Assembly: GCF_014643595.1 (NCBI RefSeq)
Contig: NZ_BMJT01000008.1
Coordinates: 1-64,000, forward strand
Source of the DNA: Lysinibacillus alkalisoli
Lineage (GTDB): Bacteria; Bacillota; Bacilli; Bacillales_A; Planococcaceae
Direction of reading: 5' to 3'
DNA: 64,000 nt
A program made the translations under genes and the position numbers. The notes under the pieces were generated by a model that had not been told where the DNA came from, did not search any database, and saw nothing but the letters and a program-made list of their open reading frames with translations. This document shows, piece after piece, positions 56,087-64,000 of this stretch (position 1 is its first letter; every line of letters starts with the position of its first letter).

Positions 56087-57289
56087 ATGCATGACGGTTA
56101 TACGATGCGAGATGCAAAATTTTGGGGTGTTATTGTAAGTTTAGGTATGGCTTCAACTTATATTTTTTCTGTAATGTACGCATTTCAGCCATTACTGCCG
56201 ATTTTAACAAATGAATTTGATATTTCCATTACATACGCTAGTCTGAGTATGTCAGCGATGACAGCAGGTTTGATTCTAGGGTTATTAGTCATTGGCTTTT
56301 TATCAGACCGTTATGGACGTGAAAAATTTGTAAAATTCTCTATTTTATTTGTAGCGTTACCTTTTTTTATTTTGCCTTCCGTACAAGATTTTATTTGGAT
56401 TGTTATTTTACGATTTTTGCAAGGGTTTATGTTAGCAGGTGTGGCAGCAGTGGCACTTGCTTATATTGGTGAAGAAATCCACCCTAAATTTAGAGGTACG
56501 GCAACAGCTTTATACATTTCATTTAATAGTGTAGGTGGGATGATAGGTAGAGTTATAACAGGCACATTGACAGAAAATCATTCTTGGATTTTTGCGATAT
56601 ATGTGTTGGCGATTTTAGGATTGATTACTTTTATAATCGTCATCAGTTTGCTTCCGCCATCTACTAATTTTAGAGCAAGTCAGGTTACTATGACCCAAGA
56701 TATGAAAGGTCTTTTAATACATCTAAAAAATCCGCGATTAGTATTGTTATTTATGTTTGGTCTTATTTTACAAGTTAGTTTTACAAGTGTCTGGACATAT
56801 TTACCCTTTTATTTACAGTCATCACCTTATCATTGGCGTTTACAAGATATCTCATTAGTGTATATAACATATGGGTTTGGGATTGTAGGTGCTCCTCTGG
56901 CAGGATATTTGGCTACAAAATATGGATTAGTGCATATTCGTACAAGTGGGATTGTATTCTTGATTATCGGTATTTTACTTACACTAGTGCCTACAACTAT
57001 AGGTATTGTACTTGGTATGTGTGTAATTTGTTTAGGATTTTTTGTTGCGCATTCTTCTATGGCAACCTCCGTTAATATGAAAGCACAACATCATAAGGGT
57101 GGCGCTTCAAGCCTATACCTAGTCTCTTATTATATTGGTGTTGCCATTGGTAGCTCGGCTTTTGGTCACGTATGGGTATGTAAAGGGTGGCATGGTATTA
57201 TTACAATTGCAGCCCTCACCCTAATTTTATACAGCCTCTTTGCTATGATAAGCAGTAAACTCATAAAAAAAGCGCCCTATATCAAATAG
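56087..57289 (+). CDS. Major facilitator superfamily transporter (YnfM/AraJ-like)
   Basis: This 400-residue 12-helix secondary transporter has the MFS loop 2-3 motif GFLSDRYGREKFVKFS (about 72-87), and FQPLLPILTNEFDISITYAS at the start as in the drug:proton antiporter-type YnfM group. The substrate is unknown; export of small molecules is likely for the group. GGGGGGATT precedes the ATG. The 3' end of the gene overlaps a terminator hairpin. Confidence 0.9.
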   Translation: MHDGYTMRDAKFWGVIVSLGMASTYIFSVMYAFQPLLPILTNEFDISITYASLSMSAMTAGLILGLLVIGFLSDRYGREKFVKFSILFVALPFFILPSVQDFIWIVILRFLQGFMLAGVAAVALAYIGEEIHPKFRGTATALYISFNSVGGMIGRVITGTLTENHSWIFAIYVLAILGLITFIIVISLLPPSTNFRASQVTMTQDMKGLLIHLKNPRLVLLFMFGLILQVSFTSVWTYLPFYLQSSPYHWRLQDISLVYITYGFGIVGAPLAGYLATKYGLVHIRTSGIVFLIIGILLTLVPTTIGIVLGMCVICLGFFVAHSSMATSVNMKAQHHKGGASSLYLVSYYIGVAIGSSAFGHVWVCKGWHGIITIAALTLILYSLFAMISSKLIKKAPYIK

Positions 57290-57303
57290 TAGGGTGCTTT
57301 TTA
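57264..57303. terminator. Bidirectional terminator between the MFS and Usp genes
   Basis: AAAAGCGCCCTA pairs with TAGGGTGCTTTT around a short A/T loop, with A and T runs on the sides. Its left arm lies within the last codons of the MFS gene. Confidence 0.82.
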
Positions 57304-57308
57304 CAGGA

Positions 57309-57734
57309 TTAATGTTGGTCCATAACAACTAAGACAGGGCAATGAGCATGTTTAATGATTTTACTACTTACACTACCTAATAACAGTGATTGCAAGGCGT
57401 GCAAGCCCCTTTTACCAACAATGATAATATCTACATTTTTTTCTTTACTGTAATGTGTAATCTCTTCAGCAGGTTTGCCTTGGAGCATCGTCAATTTACA
57501 AGCTATATTGTCTTGCTTTAATATATTTTCAATATTTGCGATTTTTCTTCTGCGCTCAATCTCCGTTAAGTTAGAAGCCCCATTATAACTTTTAGTTGCC
57601 AATACTTCATCTGTCTCACTCACATACACCAGTTCAATAAAAGCCGTGGCATGAGCTAATTTATGAGCTTCCTTTGCTGCTCGTATAGAGTTGTCAGAAC
57701 CATCTACAGCAACAAGAATATGTTTATACATCAT
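57309..57734 (-). CDS. Universal stress protein UspA family
   Basis: This 141-residue single Usp domain shows ILVAVDGSDNSIRAAKEA at the N-terminus and the ATP-binding motif IIVGKRGLHALQSLLLGSVSS near the C-terminus (G-x2-G-x9-G-S). It is likely cytoplasmic, a dimer that binds ATP, and induced by stress. AGGGGG precedes the ATG pair. It is divergent from the oxidase operon with about 190 bases between; respiration and Usp genes are often co-regulated, but no operator was recognised here. Confidence 0.93.
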   Translation of the reverse strand: MMYKHILVAVDGSDNSIRAAKEAHKLAHATAFIELVYVSETDEVLATKSYNGASNLTEIERRRKIANIENILKQDNIACKLTMLQGKPAEEITHYSKEKNVDIIIVGKRGLHALQSLLLGSVSSKIIKHAHCPVLVVMDQH

Positions 57735-57928
57735 AAACCCCCTTTTACTGTAAGTATACCTTACCTAAGTAAAACAACGATATTTTTATTTCACAAAGGC
57801 GAAATTGCCGTGAATTTTATATGGCAAAATGAGTAACAATTGCGATTACACTTTGATTTCACAAGCATTTCAACGTTCCTTCACTTTCATTTAGTACGAT
57901 AATGCAGAAACAGAAAGGAGGAAACAGA

Positions 57929-59269
57929 TTGAATTTTCCATCGATAGATTTTTCTTGGTTTGGTAATGGTTCAGTGATTGCGTTAATTGCTATTATCCAT
58001 GTTGTTATTAGTCATGGGGTAGCCATTGGGACAATTGCATTAATGGTAACGATGGAGTATCGCGCACATCGTACTAAAAATCTAGCATTGGATGCATTAG
58101 CCAAAAAGATTGCCAAATGGGTGCTCATTATTACGACAACTATGGGGGCTATGACAGGAGTGGGAATTTGGTTTTCCACAACGGTTATTCAACCAGACTC
58201 CATTGGTGCATTACTACGTATTTTCTTCTGGGCGTGGGTAGCAGAATGGATTGTATTTATTACGGAAGTTGTATTATTAATTCTTTATTATTACACATGG
58301 GATAAATGGCAAGATGGACGTGCCAAAGCGCGTCATATTAAATTAGGTATCGTATTAGCTTTTGCTTCTTGGATGACAATGGCGATTATCACAGGTGTGT
58401 TAGCCGCTAAACTAACACCTGGTTTATGGGTGGAAACACATGCTTTTTGGAATGCTTTTATTAATCCTACTTATTTACCTTCATTAGGTTTCCGCATGTT
58501 TTTAGCCATCTTATTAGCCATTGCATTATTATCTTTCTTTATTAGATGGCGTGTAAAAGACGTGGCGTTGAGACAGGAAGTGTTCCATGTATTTGGTTTA
58601 TGGGGTGCTATTTCCTTACCAGCAGTATTTGTTTTAGGTTTATGGTATTTATGGTCAATCCCAACAGATGCATATGACATGATTGTATGGTCGACAGGTA
58701 TGCCAGAAAATGTGTTTAAAACATTAAATGGTATTGCCTTTGCTATTCTCATCATTTATTTAATATGGATGATTGTAAAACCAAAAGCTGTACCTTGGAT
58801 TTTGTCGTTAATAGTGATGGGTTCTTCCGTTGCGTTTATTGGTGAATTTGAGGTAGTACGAGAGTCTATTCGTAAACCTTTTATTATTTATGATTATATG
58901 TATGCTAACGGTTTACTTGAAGAAAACCGAGAGAAGTACGACGAAGAAGGCTTTTTAAAACATGCCACATGGGCAAAAGAACGTGAGATAACAGAAGACA
59001 ATGTGGTAGATGCAGGGCGAGAAGTATTTATTGGGCAATGCATAACATGTCATACAGTGGATGGCTGGCGTTCAAAGCGTTCTCTTACTAATCGCATGGA
59101 TGGCTGGACAGAGGATGATATGACTTCATTCATTCCAACGATGCATAATGTACGTGTAGCTATGCCTCCCTTTATGGGGACGGATGAAGAGTTAGAAGCG
59201 CTAGCTGCTTATTTAAGCACAGAAATTAATGGTAAGCGAACAAATAAAAAAGAGGTGAGTCAACAATGA
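57929..59269 (+). CDS. Cytochrome bd-type oxidase main subunit fused to a cytochrome c domain
   Basis: This membrane protein is related to CydA. The start is a TTG at 57929, seven bases after AAAGGAGG, giving 446 residues. About nine helices occupy residues 10-310, with histidines suited to haem binding (IIHVVISHG near 24-29, ETHAFWN near 171, EVFHVFG near 220) and VVRESIRKPFII, equivalent to the GRQPW region of CydA. A soluble C-terminal domain follows, with a haem c motif CITCH (371-375) and a methionine ligand region VAMPPFMG. Electrons may thus enter from or via cytochrome c. It overlaps the next gene by four bases. Confidence 0.87.
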   Translation: MNFPSIDFSWFGNGSVIALIAIIHVVISHGVAIGTIALMVTMEYRAHRTKNLALDALAKKIAKWVLIITTTMGAMTGVGIWFSTTVIQPDSIGALLRIFFWAWVAEWIVFITEVVLLILYYYTWDKWQDGRAKARHIKLGIVLAFASWMTMAIITGVLAAKLTPGLWVETHAFWNAFINPTYLPSLGFRMFLAILLAIALLSFFIRWRVKDVALRQEVFHVFGLWGAISLPAVFVLGLWYLWSIPTDAYDMIVWSTGMPENVFKTLNGIAFAILIIYLIWMIVKPKAVPWILSLIVMGSSVAFIGEFEVVRESIRKPFIIYDYMYANGLLEENREKYDEEGFLKHATWAKEREITEDNVVDAGREVFIGQCITCHTVDGWRSKRSLTNRMDGWTEDDMTSFIPTMHNVRVAMPPFMGTDEELEALAAYLSTEINGKRTNKKEVSQQ

Positions 59270-60294
59270 TAGTAGCCTCCATCTCACCAGATAATGTATT
59301 ACCAATACCAGCCCCTATTGGTTTATTAGAAGTATTAATCGTCATAACCTTCTTATTGCACATCATATTTGTAAACTTTACGATTTCTTTAACAGCTGGA
59401 GCAGTAGGTTTAGAGACTTTTGGTATCATTAAAAAGAATAGAAAATATGATAATATGGCGAAAATCGCTTCCTATCATGCTTCCATTCATAAGAGTATTG
59501 CTGTCGTTTTAGGCGTAGGGCCTCTGTTAATGATTAGCGTAATTTATACACAATACTTTTATTCATCTACGATTTTAATTGGTAAAGCGTGGTTGAGTGT
59601 ATTAATTTTATTGATTGTAGCATTTCTTATGTTATATGTTTATAAATTTACGTGGGAGCGTTGGCAACACAAAAAAGGTCTTCATTTATTTTTTGGTATA
59701 GGCGCAATGGCAATTTTATTCTTTGTACCACTCATATTTATCGTAAATGTGGTATCTATGCTATATCCGGAGCAATGGGCAACAGCAAATGGTTTTTTCC
59801 ATAGCTTATTCCATTATCCACAAATATGGCAACGTTACTTGCACTTTATGCTTGCTTCAATAGCAACAGGTGGTTTTTATTTCTTTATTTTCTATAGTTT
59901 TAAAAAGAGAAAGCATGTATTACAAGAAGATGAAGTATCACTAAAACGTAACGGTGCTAAAGTAGGTTTTTGGGTAACCGTGGTGCAATTAGTGGCAGGT
60001 TTTTTACTGTTATTCTCATTCAAACCTGAAATTCGTATGTTATATATGGGTGAAGATCTCTTACTCACCACATTATTAATTCTTTCTATTATGTTCACTT
60101 TAATTTTATGTGCCCTTTTGTATAAGGCAAGTGAGCAAGACTCAGGAAAATCGTTTTTACTAGCTCTTGCTACGTTTGTGATGATACTTGGCATTATGGG
60201 ATGGATGCGTCATGAATTAAGGGAATCCTACTTACAACCCTACTTAGAAGATAATCCACGCACGGAGCACACAACACAAAATAACAACAAATAA
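59266..60294 (+). CDS. Second membrane subunit of the cytochrome bd-type complex
   Basis: The 342-residue protein has about eight membrane helices. Its N-terminal part (LEVLIVITFLLHIIFVNFTI) and the pattern YHASIHKSIAVVLGVGPLLM resemble CydA-type quinol oxidase subunits rather than typical CydB. Histidines at SYHASIHKS and RYLHFML could bind haem. No cytochrome c motif is present. The start overlaps the preceding gene as ATGA, so the two are coupled and probably form one complex. Exact family assignment needs a profile search. Confidence 0.75.
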   Translation: MIVASISPDNVLPIPAPIGLLEVLIVITFLLHIIFVNFTISLTAGAVGLETFGIIKKNRKYDNMAKIASYHASIHKSIAVVLGVGPLLMISVIYTQYFYSSTILIGKAWLSVLILLIVAFLMLYVYKFTWERWQHKKGLHLFFGIGAMAILFFVPLIFIVNVVSMLYPEQWATANGFFHSLFHYPQIWQRYLHFMLASIATGGFYFFIFYSFKKRKHVLQEDEVSLKRNGAKVGFWVTVVQLVAGFLLLFSFKPEIRMLYMGEDLLLTTLLILSIMFTLILCALLYKASEQDSGKSFLLALATFVMILGIMGWMRHELRESYLQPYLEDNPRTEHTTQNNNK

Positions 60295-60296
60295 TC

Positions 60297-60337
60297 AAAA
60301 GAGTGACTACATGTAATATTGTAGTTGCTCTTTTTTA
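60297..60337 (+). terminator. Terminator after the oxidase operon
   Basis: AAAAGAGTGACTAC pairs with GTAGTTGCTCTTTT (two G-U pairs), followed by TTTTTT. From here to 60500 the 160 bases are A/T-rich without a credible gene. Confidence 0.85.
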
Positions 60338-60501
60338 TTATGGTGAAGTGTCTCAACGTGTATGGAAAGCATGTAAGAGAATAACTCTGATTAACGTAAA
60401 AAAACGGAGATTCGCTGTAAAAAACAAAAAAATAAAGAAAAGGGTATGTAGATTCCTAAATAGGGTAAAATATTTGCTGTATAAAAAGACTTATTATTTA
60501 T

Positions 60502-60569
60502 TATATTCAGAAAATAAAGAAAATAGTATTGTACAAAGGGAATAAATTGTATATACTTATCAGAAATAT
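60502..60569 (+). promoter_or_regulatory. Promoter of the liv operon with two CodY-like sites
   Basis: A -35 TTGTAC (60529-60534) and a -10 TATACT (60552-60557), 17 bases apart, precede livJ. TATATTCAGAAAATA (60502-60516, three mismatches to the CodY consensus AATTTTCWGAAAATT) is just upstream of the -35, and ACTTATCAGAAATAT (60555-60569, four mismatches) overlaps the -10. CodY represses branched-chain amino acid uptake in Bacilli, so control is plausible. A/T-rich DNA gives such matches by chance, so this is tentative. Confidence 0.5.
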
Positions 60570-60608
60570 CGAACTTATCTAAAAACATCAAGTGTAGGGG
60601 GAATCATT

Positions 60609-61820
60609 ATGGCAGAGAGTAATAAGTTTAAAAAAGTTGGCTCTGTATTTCTAGCTACTTCTTTATTAGCCGGTGTATTAGCAGGATGTGGGACGGGCGA
60701 TGGCAAAGAGAGCAATTCATCAAGTGGCGGCAAATCAGATAGCGATACGATTAAAATTGGTGCCAACCTTGAATTATCAGGACCTGTAGCCTCATATGGC
60801 TCTTCGATTGGTCAAGGGGCAGAATTGGCTGTGAAGGAAATTAATGACGCTGGCGGTATTGATGGCAAAAAAATCGAATTAATAAAAGTAGATAATAAAT
60901 CAGAGAATGCCGAATCAGCTTCACAAGCTATGAAGTTAATTACGCAAGATAAAGTTGTAGCTATGTTGTCACCTGCGACATCAGGTAACACAATAGCCAC
61001 TGTACAAATTGCTAATGAAAATAAAATACCAATCGTAGGAGCAGCAGCAACAGCCCCAAATATTACAGTAAATGAAGATGGCTCAATCAACGAATATGCT
61101 TTCCGTACATGTTTTATTGACCCATTCCAAGGGACTGTAGCCGCTAACTTTGCAGTTGATGAATTAGATGCTAAAAACGTTGCTATTTTTGCCGACAATG
61201 CCTCTGATTATGCGAAGGGGCTTGCAGCAGCCTTTAAAGAAACTATTGAGGAAAAAGGTGGAAAGGTTGTTGGTGAAGAGGCATACGTAGCAAAAGATAC
61301 GGACTTTAAGACAACATTGACACGCATTAAAGCTTCTAACCCGGACTTTGTTTTTATTCCTGGATACTATGAGGAAGTAGGGCTAATTATTAAGCAAGCA
61401 CGTGAGTTAGGGATTGATGTGCCGCTTATGGGAGCTGATGGTTGGGACTCACCTAAATTAGTAGAGTTAGCAGGAGCAAAAGCATTAGATAATACGTATA
61501 TTACAAATCACTATTCAGCAGAAGACCCTGAAGAAAAAATCCAATCATTTGTAGCCGCATTTAAAAAAGAGTTTAGCGATAAATCACCAGATGCTTTTAA
61601 TGCACTGGGCTATGATAGTATTTATTTCTTAAAAGATGCTATTGAACGAGCAGGCTCAACAGATGGCGATAAAATCCAACAAGCATTAGCAGATACAAAA
61701 GACTTAACTGTTGTAACAGGTAAGTTCACAGTTGACAAAAACCACAACCCAGTTAAAACGGCAACAGTTCTCGAATACGTAGACGGTAAACAAAAGTTCA
61801 ACTCTAAAGTAAATCCGTAA
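60609..61820 (+). CDS. livJ: Branched-chain amino acid ABC transporter substrate-binding lipoprotein
   Basis: This is the external binding protein of a HAAT-type importer. The 403 residues have a lipoprotein signal with lipobox LAGCG (cysteine about residue 27), a serine/glycine-rich linker and the Leu/Ile/Val-binding fold: IKIGANLELSGPVASYGSS, AVKEINDAGGIDGKKIEL, AMLSPATSGNTIA and NALGYDSIYFLKDAIERAG. The ATG follows GGGGGAATC. It leads the livJ-livH-livM-livG operon; amino acid specificity is inferred from the family. Confidence 0.93.
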   Translation: MAESNKFKKVGSVFLATSLLAGVLAGCGTGDGKESNSSSGGKSDSDTIKIGANLELSGPVASYGSSIGQGAELAVKEINDAGGIDGKKIELIKVDNKSENAESASQAMKLITQDKVVAMLSPATSGNTIATVQIANENKIPIVGAAATAPNITVNEDGSINEYAFRTCFIDPFQGTVAANFAVDELDAKNVAIFADNASDYAKGLAAAFKETIEEKGGKVVGEEAYVAKDTDFKTTLTRIKASNPDFVFIPGYYEEVGLIIKQARELGIDVPLMGADGWDSPKLVELAGAKALDNTYITNHYSAEDPEEKIQSFVAAFKKEFSDKSPDAFNALGYDSIYFLKDAIERAGSTDGDKIQQALADTKDLTVVTGKFTVDKNHNPVKTATVLEYVDGKQKFNSKVNP

Positions 61821-61834
61821 GTAGGAGTTTGTAT

Positions 61835-61866
61835 GGGGGCGAGCGAATTCGCCCTCTTTTTTTCTG
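61835..61866 (+). terminator. Intra-operon terminator between livJ and livH
   Basis: GGGGGCGA pairs with TCGCCCTC (one G-U pair) over a six-base loop, followed by seven or more T. Partial termination here would give more binding protein than permease, a common arrangement. Confidence 0.85.
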
Positions 61867-61895
61867 TTAAAGAAGCGGTCAAAGGAGTGAAAGTG

Positions 61896-62771
61896 ATGGA
61901 GTGGATACAACAACTAATAAATGGCGTGTCATTGGGGAGTATTTATGCCCTAATTGCATTAGGTTACACGATGGTATACGGCATTATTAAATTAATTAAC
62001 TTTGCTCATGGCGATGTCTTTATGATAGGTGGCTTTATTGGCTTTTATGCCATGGTACGTTGGGATATGGGCTTTATTCCAGCTTTATTATTAGCGATGA
62101 TACTCTGTGCAGTTTTTGGTGTCATTATTGAACGCGTTGCTTATAAAAGGTTGCGTAATTCTACAAGAATAGCCGCTTTAATTACAGCGATTGGTGTTTC
62201 ATTATTAATTGAATATACCGTTGTCTTTTTCCGAGGAGCTCAACCAGAAGGGTATCCTGATCTTTTTGTAGAGAAAAACATCACCATATTAGGTGTGCAA
62301 ATTAGTAAGACCTCTATTTTAATTTTAGCAGTATCGATTGTTTTAATGTTATTACTACAATTCATTGTACAAAAAACAAAAATTGGTAAGGCTATGCGTG
62401 CTGTGTCTCATGATGCGGATGCTGCACGCTTGATGGGCATTAACGTCGATAACACTATTTCAGCAACATTTGCGATTGGCTCTGCATTAGCAGGAGCAGC
62501 AGGCGTTATTTTTGGTGTTTATTACACAAAAGTAGATCCTTTTATGGGGATTATTCCTGGATTAAAAGCGTTCGTAGCAGCAGTACTAGGTGGTATTGGC
62601 ATTATTCCAGGTGCTATGGTTGGCGGCATGTTACTTGGTGTAGTAGAGACCTTTGTAAGTGCTTTAGGCTTCTCATTATGGCGTGATGCAGCAGCCTTTA
62701 TCATCTTAATTTTAATCCTAATCTTTAGACCAGAGGGTATTTTCGGTAAAAATACTCGAGAGAAAGTGTAG
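61896..62771 (+). CDS. livH: Branched-chain amino acid ABC transporter permease LivH
   Basis: One of two permeases of the importer. I start it at the ATG at 61896, eight bases after AAAGGAG (MEWIQQLINGVSLGSIYALI), giving 291 residues; the open frame runs further up through the terminator. It has about eight membrane segments, with NFAHGDVFMIGGFIGFYAM and AMRAVSHDADAARLMGINVD, the ATPase-contact (EAA-like) loop of LivH. It ends PEGIFGKNTREKV, typical of the family, and is followed by livM after ten bases. Confidence 0.94.
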   Translation: MEWIQQLINGVSLGSIYALIALGYTMVYGIIKLINFAHGDVFMIGGFIGFYAMVRWDMGFIPALLLAMILCAVFGVIIERVAYKRLRNSTRIAALITAIGVSLLIEYTVVFFRGAQPEGYPDLFVEKNITILGVQISKTSILILAVSIVLMLLLQFIVQKTKIGKAMRAVSHDADAARLMGINVDNTISATFAIGSALAGAAGVIFGVYYTKVDPFMGIIPGLKAFVAAVLGGIGIIPGAMVGGMLLGVVETFVSALGFSLWRDAAAFIILILILIFRPEGIFGKNTREKV

Positions 62772-62781
62772 GTGAGTGAAG

Positions 62782-63726
62782 ATGAAAAAGTCGAAAATAT
62801 TTTGGAGTTATCTCATTCTAGCGCTCGTTATTTACGCCGTAGGTCAAGCGCTAATATCACTAAATATTATTGATATGTATTATAAAAATATGCTAATCAC
62901 CATGTGTATTAATATCATGTTAGCTGTGAGTTTGCATGTAGTCATTGGTGTGACAGGGCAGTTTTCAATTGGGCATGCAGGCTTTTTAGCCATTGGTGCT
63001 TATGTGTCAGCAATCTTTACTATGAAGCTAGGTATGCCATTTATTGTTGCCATTTTAGTTGGCGCTATCGTTGCTACATTAGCAGGATTAATTGTAGGGA
63101 TTCCTACCTTGCGCTTGAAGGGTGACTATTTGGCAATTGCTACATTAGGTTTTGCTGAGATTATACGTATTACATTCCTCAATATTGATTATGTTGGGGG
63201 TGCAGCAGGTATGCAAGTTACGCAATTATCAAATTGGACCTATGCCTTTTTTGCGGCACTTATTACGATCATTGTGATTTCCAATTTCACAAAATCCCGT
63301 CATGGTAGAGCATGTATTGCGATAAGAGAAGATGAAATTGCCGCAGATGCGATGGGCATTAATACCACGTATTACAAAGTAACAGCCTTTGCATTAGGTG
63401 CTTTCTTTGCGGGGGTTGCAGGTGGTATTTTCTCACACAATGTTTTTATTATTCAACCATCAGCCTTCGGGTTTTTAAAGTCATTTGATATTTTAATCTT
63501 TGTTGTGTTAGGTGGTTTGGGCAGTTTATCAGGTGCTATCATATCAGCGGTGTTATTAACACTAGTATCCACCTATTTAGGCAACTTCCCTGAGACGCGT
63601 ATGATTATTTATAGTTTAGTATTAATTTTAGTCATGTTATATCGTCCAACAGGCTTACTTGGCACAAAGGAAATTACAGACCTCTTTAAATCAAAGAAAA
63701 AGGGAGGGATAGACCATGACCAATAA
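62782..63726 (+). CDS. livM: Branched-chain amino acid ABC transporter permease LivM
   Basis: The second permease of the importer. The start is the ATG at 62782, six bases after AGGTGA, giving 314 residues. It has about nine membrane segments, the conserved GVTGQFSIGHAGFLAIGAYV and the ATPase-contact loop HGRACIAIREDEIAADAMGI. The end overlaps the livG start by 11 bases, so translation is coupled. Confidence 0.94.
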   Translation: MKKSKIFWSYLILALVIYAVGQALISLNIIDMYYKNMLITMCINIMLAVSLHVVIGVTGQFSIGHAGFLAIGAYVSAIFTMKLGMPFIVAILVGAIVATLAGLIVGIPTLRLKGDYLAIATLGFAEIIRITFLNIDYVGGAAGMQVTQLSNWTYAFFAALITIIVISNFTKSRHGRACIAIREDEIAADAMGINTTYYKVTAFALGAFFAGVAGGIFSHNVFIIQPSAFGFLKSFDILIFVVLGGLGSLSGAIISAVLLTLVSTYLGNFPETRMIIYSLVLILVMLYRPTGLLGTKEITDLFKSKKKGGIDHDQ

Positions 63727-64000
63727 TACATTATTACAAGTGGAGAATATGGGTATTCAATTTGGTGGTCTTAAAGCTGTACAAGGCGTTAATTTGTATT
63801 TAAATAATGGCGAGTTAGTGGGGTTGATTGGTCCTAATGGCGCAGGAAAAACAACTAGCTTTAATATGTTGACGGGTGTATACAAGCCATCTGAAGGTAA
63901 AATAGTCTTTGCTGGTCAAACATTAAATGGTAAGCCTCCTTATAAGGTAACACAAAGTGGTATTAGTCGTACTTTCCAAAATATTCGCTTGTTCAAAGAT
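63716..64000 (+). CDS. livG: Branched-chain amino acid ABC transporter ATPase LivG (partial, cut by window edge)
   Basis: The first 95 residues of an ABC ATPase are visible, with Walker A GPNGAGKTTSFNML (about 40-53) and the Q-loop ISRTFQNIRLFKD typical of LivG. The start is an ATG at 63716 after AGGGAGGGATAG, overlapping livM. The rest, and presumably livF, lie beyond base 64000. Confidence 0.93.
   Translation, partial: MTNNTLLQVENMGIQFGGLKAVQGVNLYLNNGELVGLIGPNGAGKTTSFNMLTGVYKPSEGKIVFAGQTLNGKPPYKVTQSGISRTFQNIRLFKD

Noticed and set aside
60303-60545. 80-residue open frame after the oxidase operon
   Set aside because: It starts inside a terminator hairpin, has no ribosome binding site, and its lysine/tyrosine-rich composition is what A/T-rich non-coding DNA gives.

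Overview
The window is an origin-of-replication region from a low-G+C Gram-positive bacterium (Bacillota, class Bacilli). The gene order gyrA-gyrB-recF-rlbA-dnaN-dnaA | rpmH-rnpA-yidC-khpB-mnmE-mnmG-rsmG-noc-parB, followed by ychF, rpsF-ssb-rpsR, yybS-gdpP-rplI-dnaB and walRKHIJ-htrA-rlmH, is that of Bacillaceae/Planococcaceae. DUF2294, malate:quinone oxidoreductase, the CxxH/CxxC protein and the protein sequences overall suggest a Planococcaceae-type organism. No sporulation-specific gene appears in the usual places, and parA (soj) is missing, so a non-sporing genus such as Kurthia is possible, but the genus is a guess.

Layout: bases 1-116 are the leader and promoter of an rRNA operon that runs left out of the window. 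Bases 205-8449 hold a degenerate HD-GYP protein, gyrA, gyrB, recF (with a parS site in its 3' end), rlbA and dnaN, all on the minus strand. oriC is bipartite: the dnaA-dnaN gap (AT-rich unwinding region, TAG trio, DnaA boxes) and the region upstream of dnaA (about ten boxes). From 10.5 to 27.8 kb there are plus-strand translation, tRNA-modification, chromosome-organisation and replication genes. From 28 to 31 kb lie three genes (anion symporter, tag, yitT) where many Bacilli carry purA. From 31.3 to 39.1 kb comes the wal operon, htrA, a DnaA-box cluster and rlmH.

From about 39 kb the window becomes accessory: an orphan siderophore-binding lipoprotein, a cupin, a TRIC-type channel behind an attenuator, a Nudix hydrolase, mqo, an ECF S component, a radical SAM/SPASM protein, an oxidoreductase, an M20 peptidase, luxS, pgeF, a YbjQ protein, an agrBDC quorum-sensing module with no agrA, an F420-ligase homologue divergent from a LysR regulator, an MFS exporter, a universal stress protein, a cytochrome bd-type oxidase whose main subunit carries a fused cytochrome c domain, and a branched-chain amino acid ABC transporter operon cut by the right edge.

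Points most worth following: (i) agrBDC without AgrA, with a predicted thiolactone peptide ring C-T-G-F-T; (ii) the cytochrome bd/cytochrome c fusion operon; (iii) a cluster of five perfect DnaA boxes about 28 kb right of dnaA, plus scattered perfect boxes inside genes; (iv) noc followed directly by a parB with an eroded N-terminus and no parA; (v) a Noc-binding-like palindrome upstream of walR; (vi) an attenuator with an embedded aromatic-rich mini-ORF before the TRIC gene. No transposase, CRISPR array, tRNA gene or prophage was seen.
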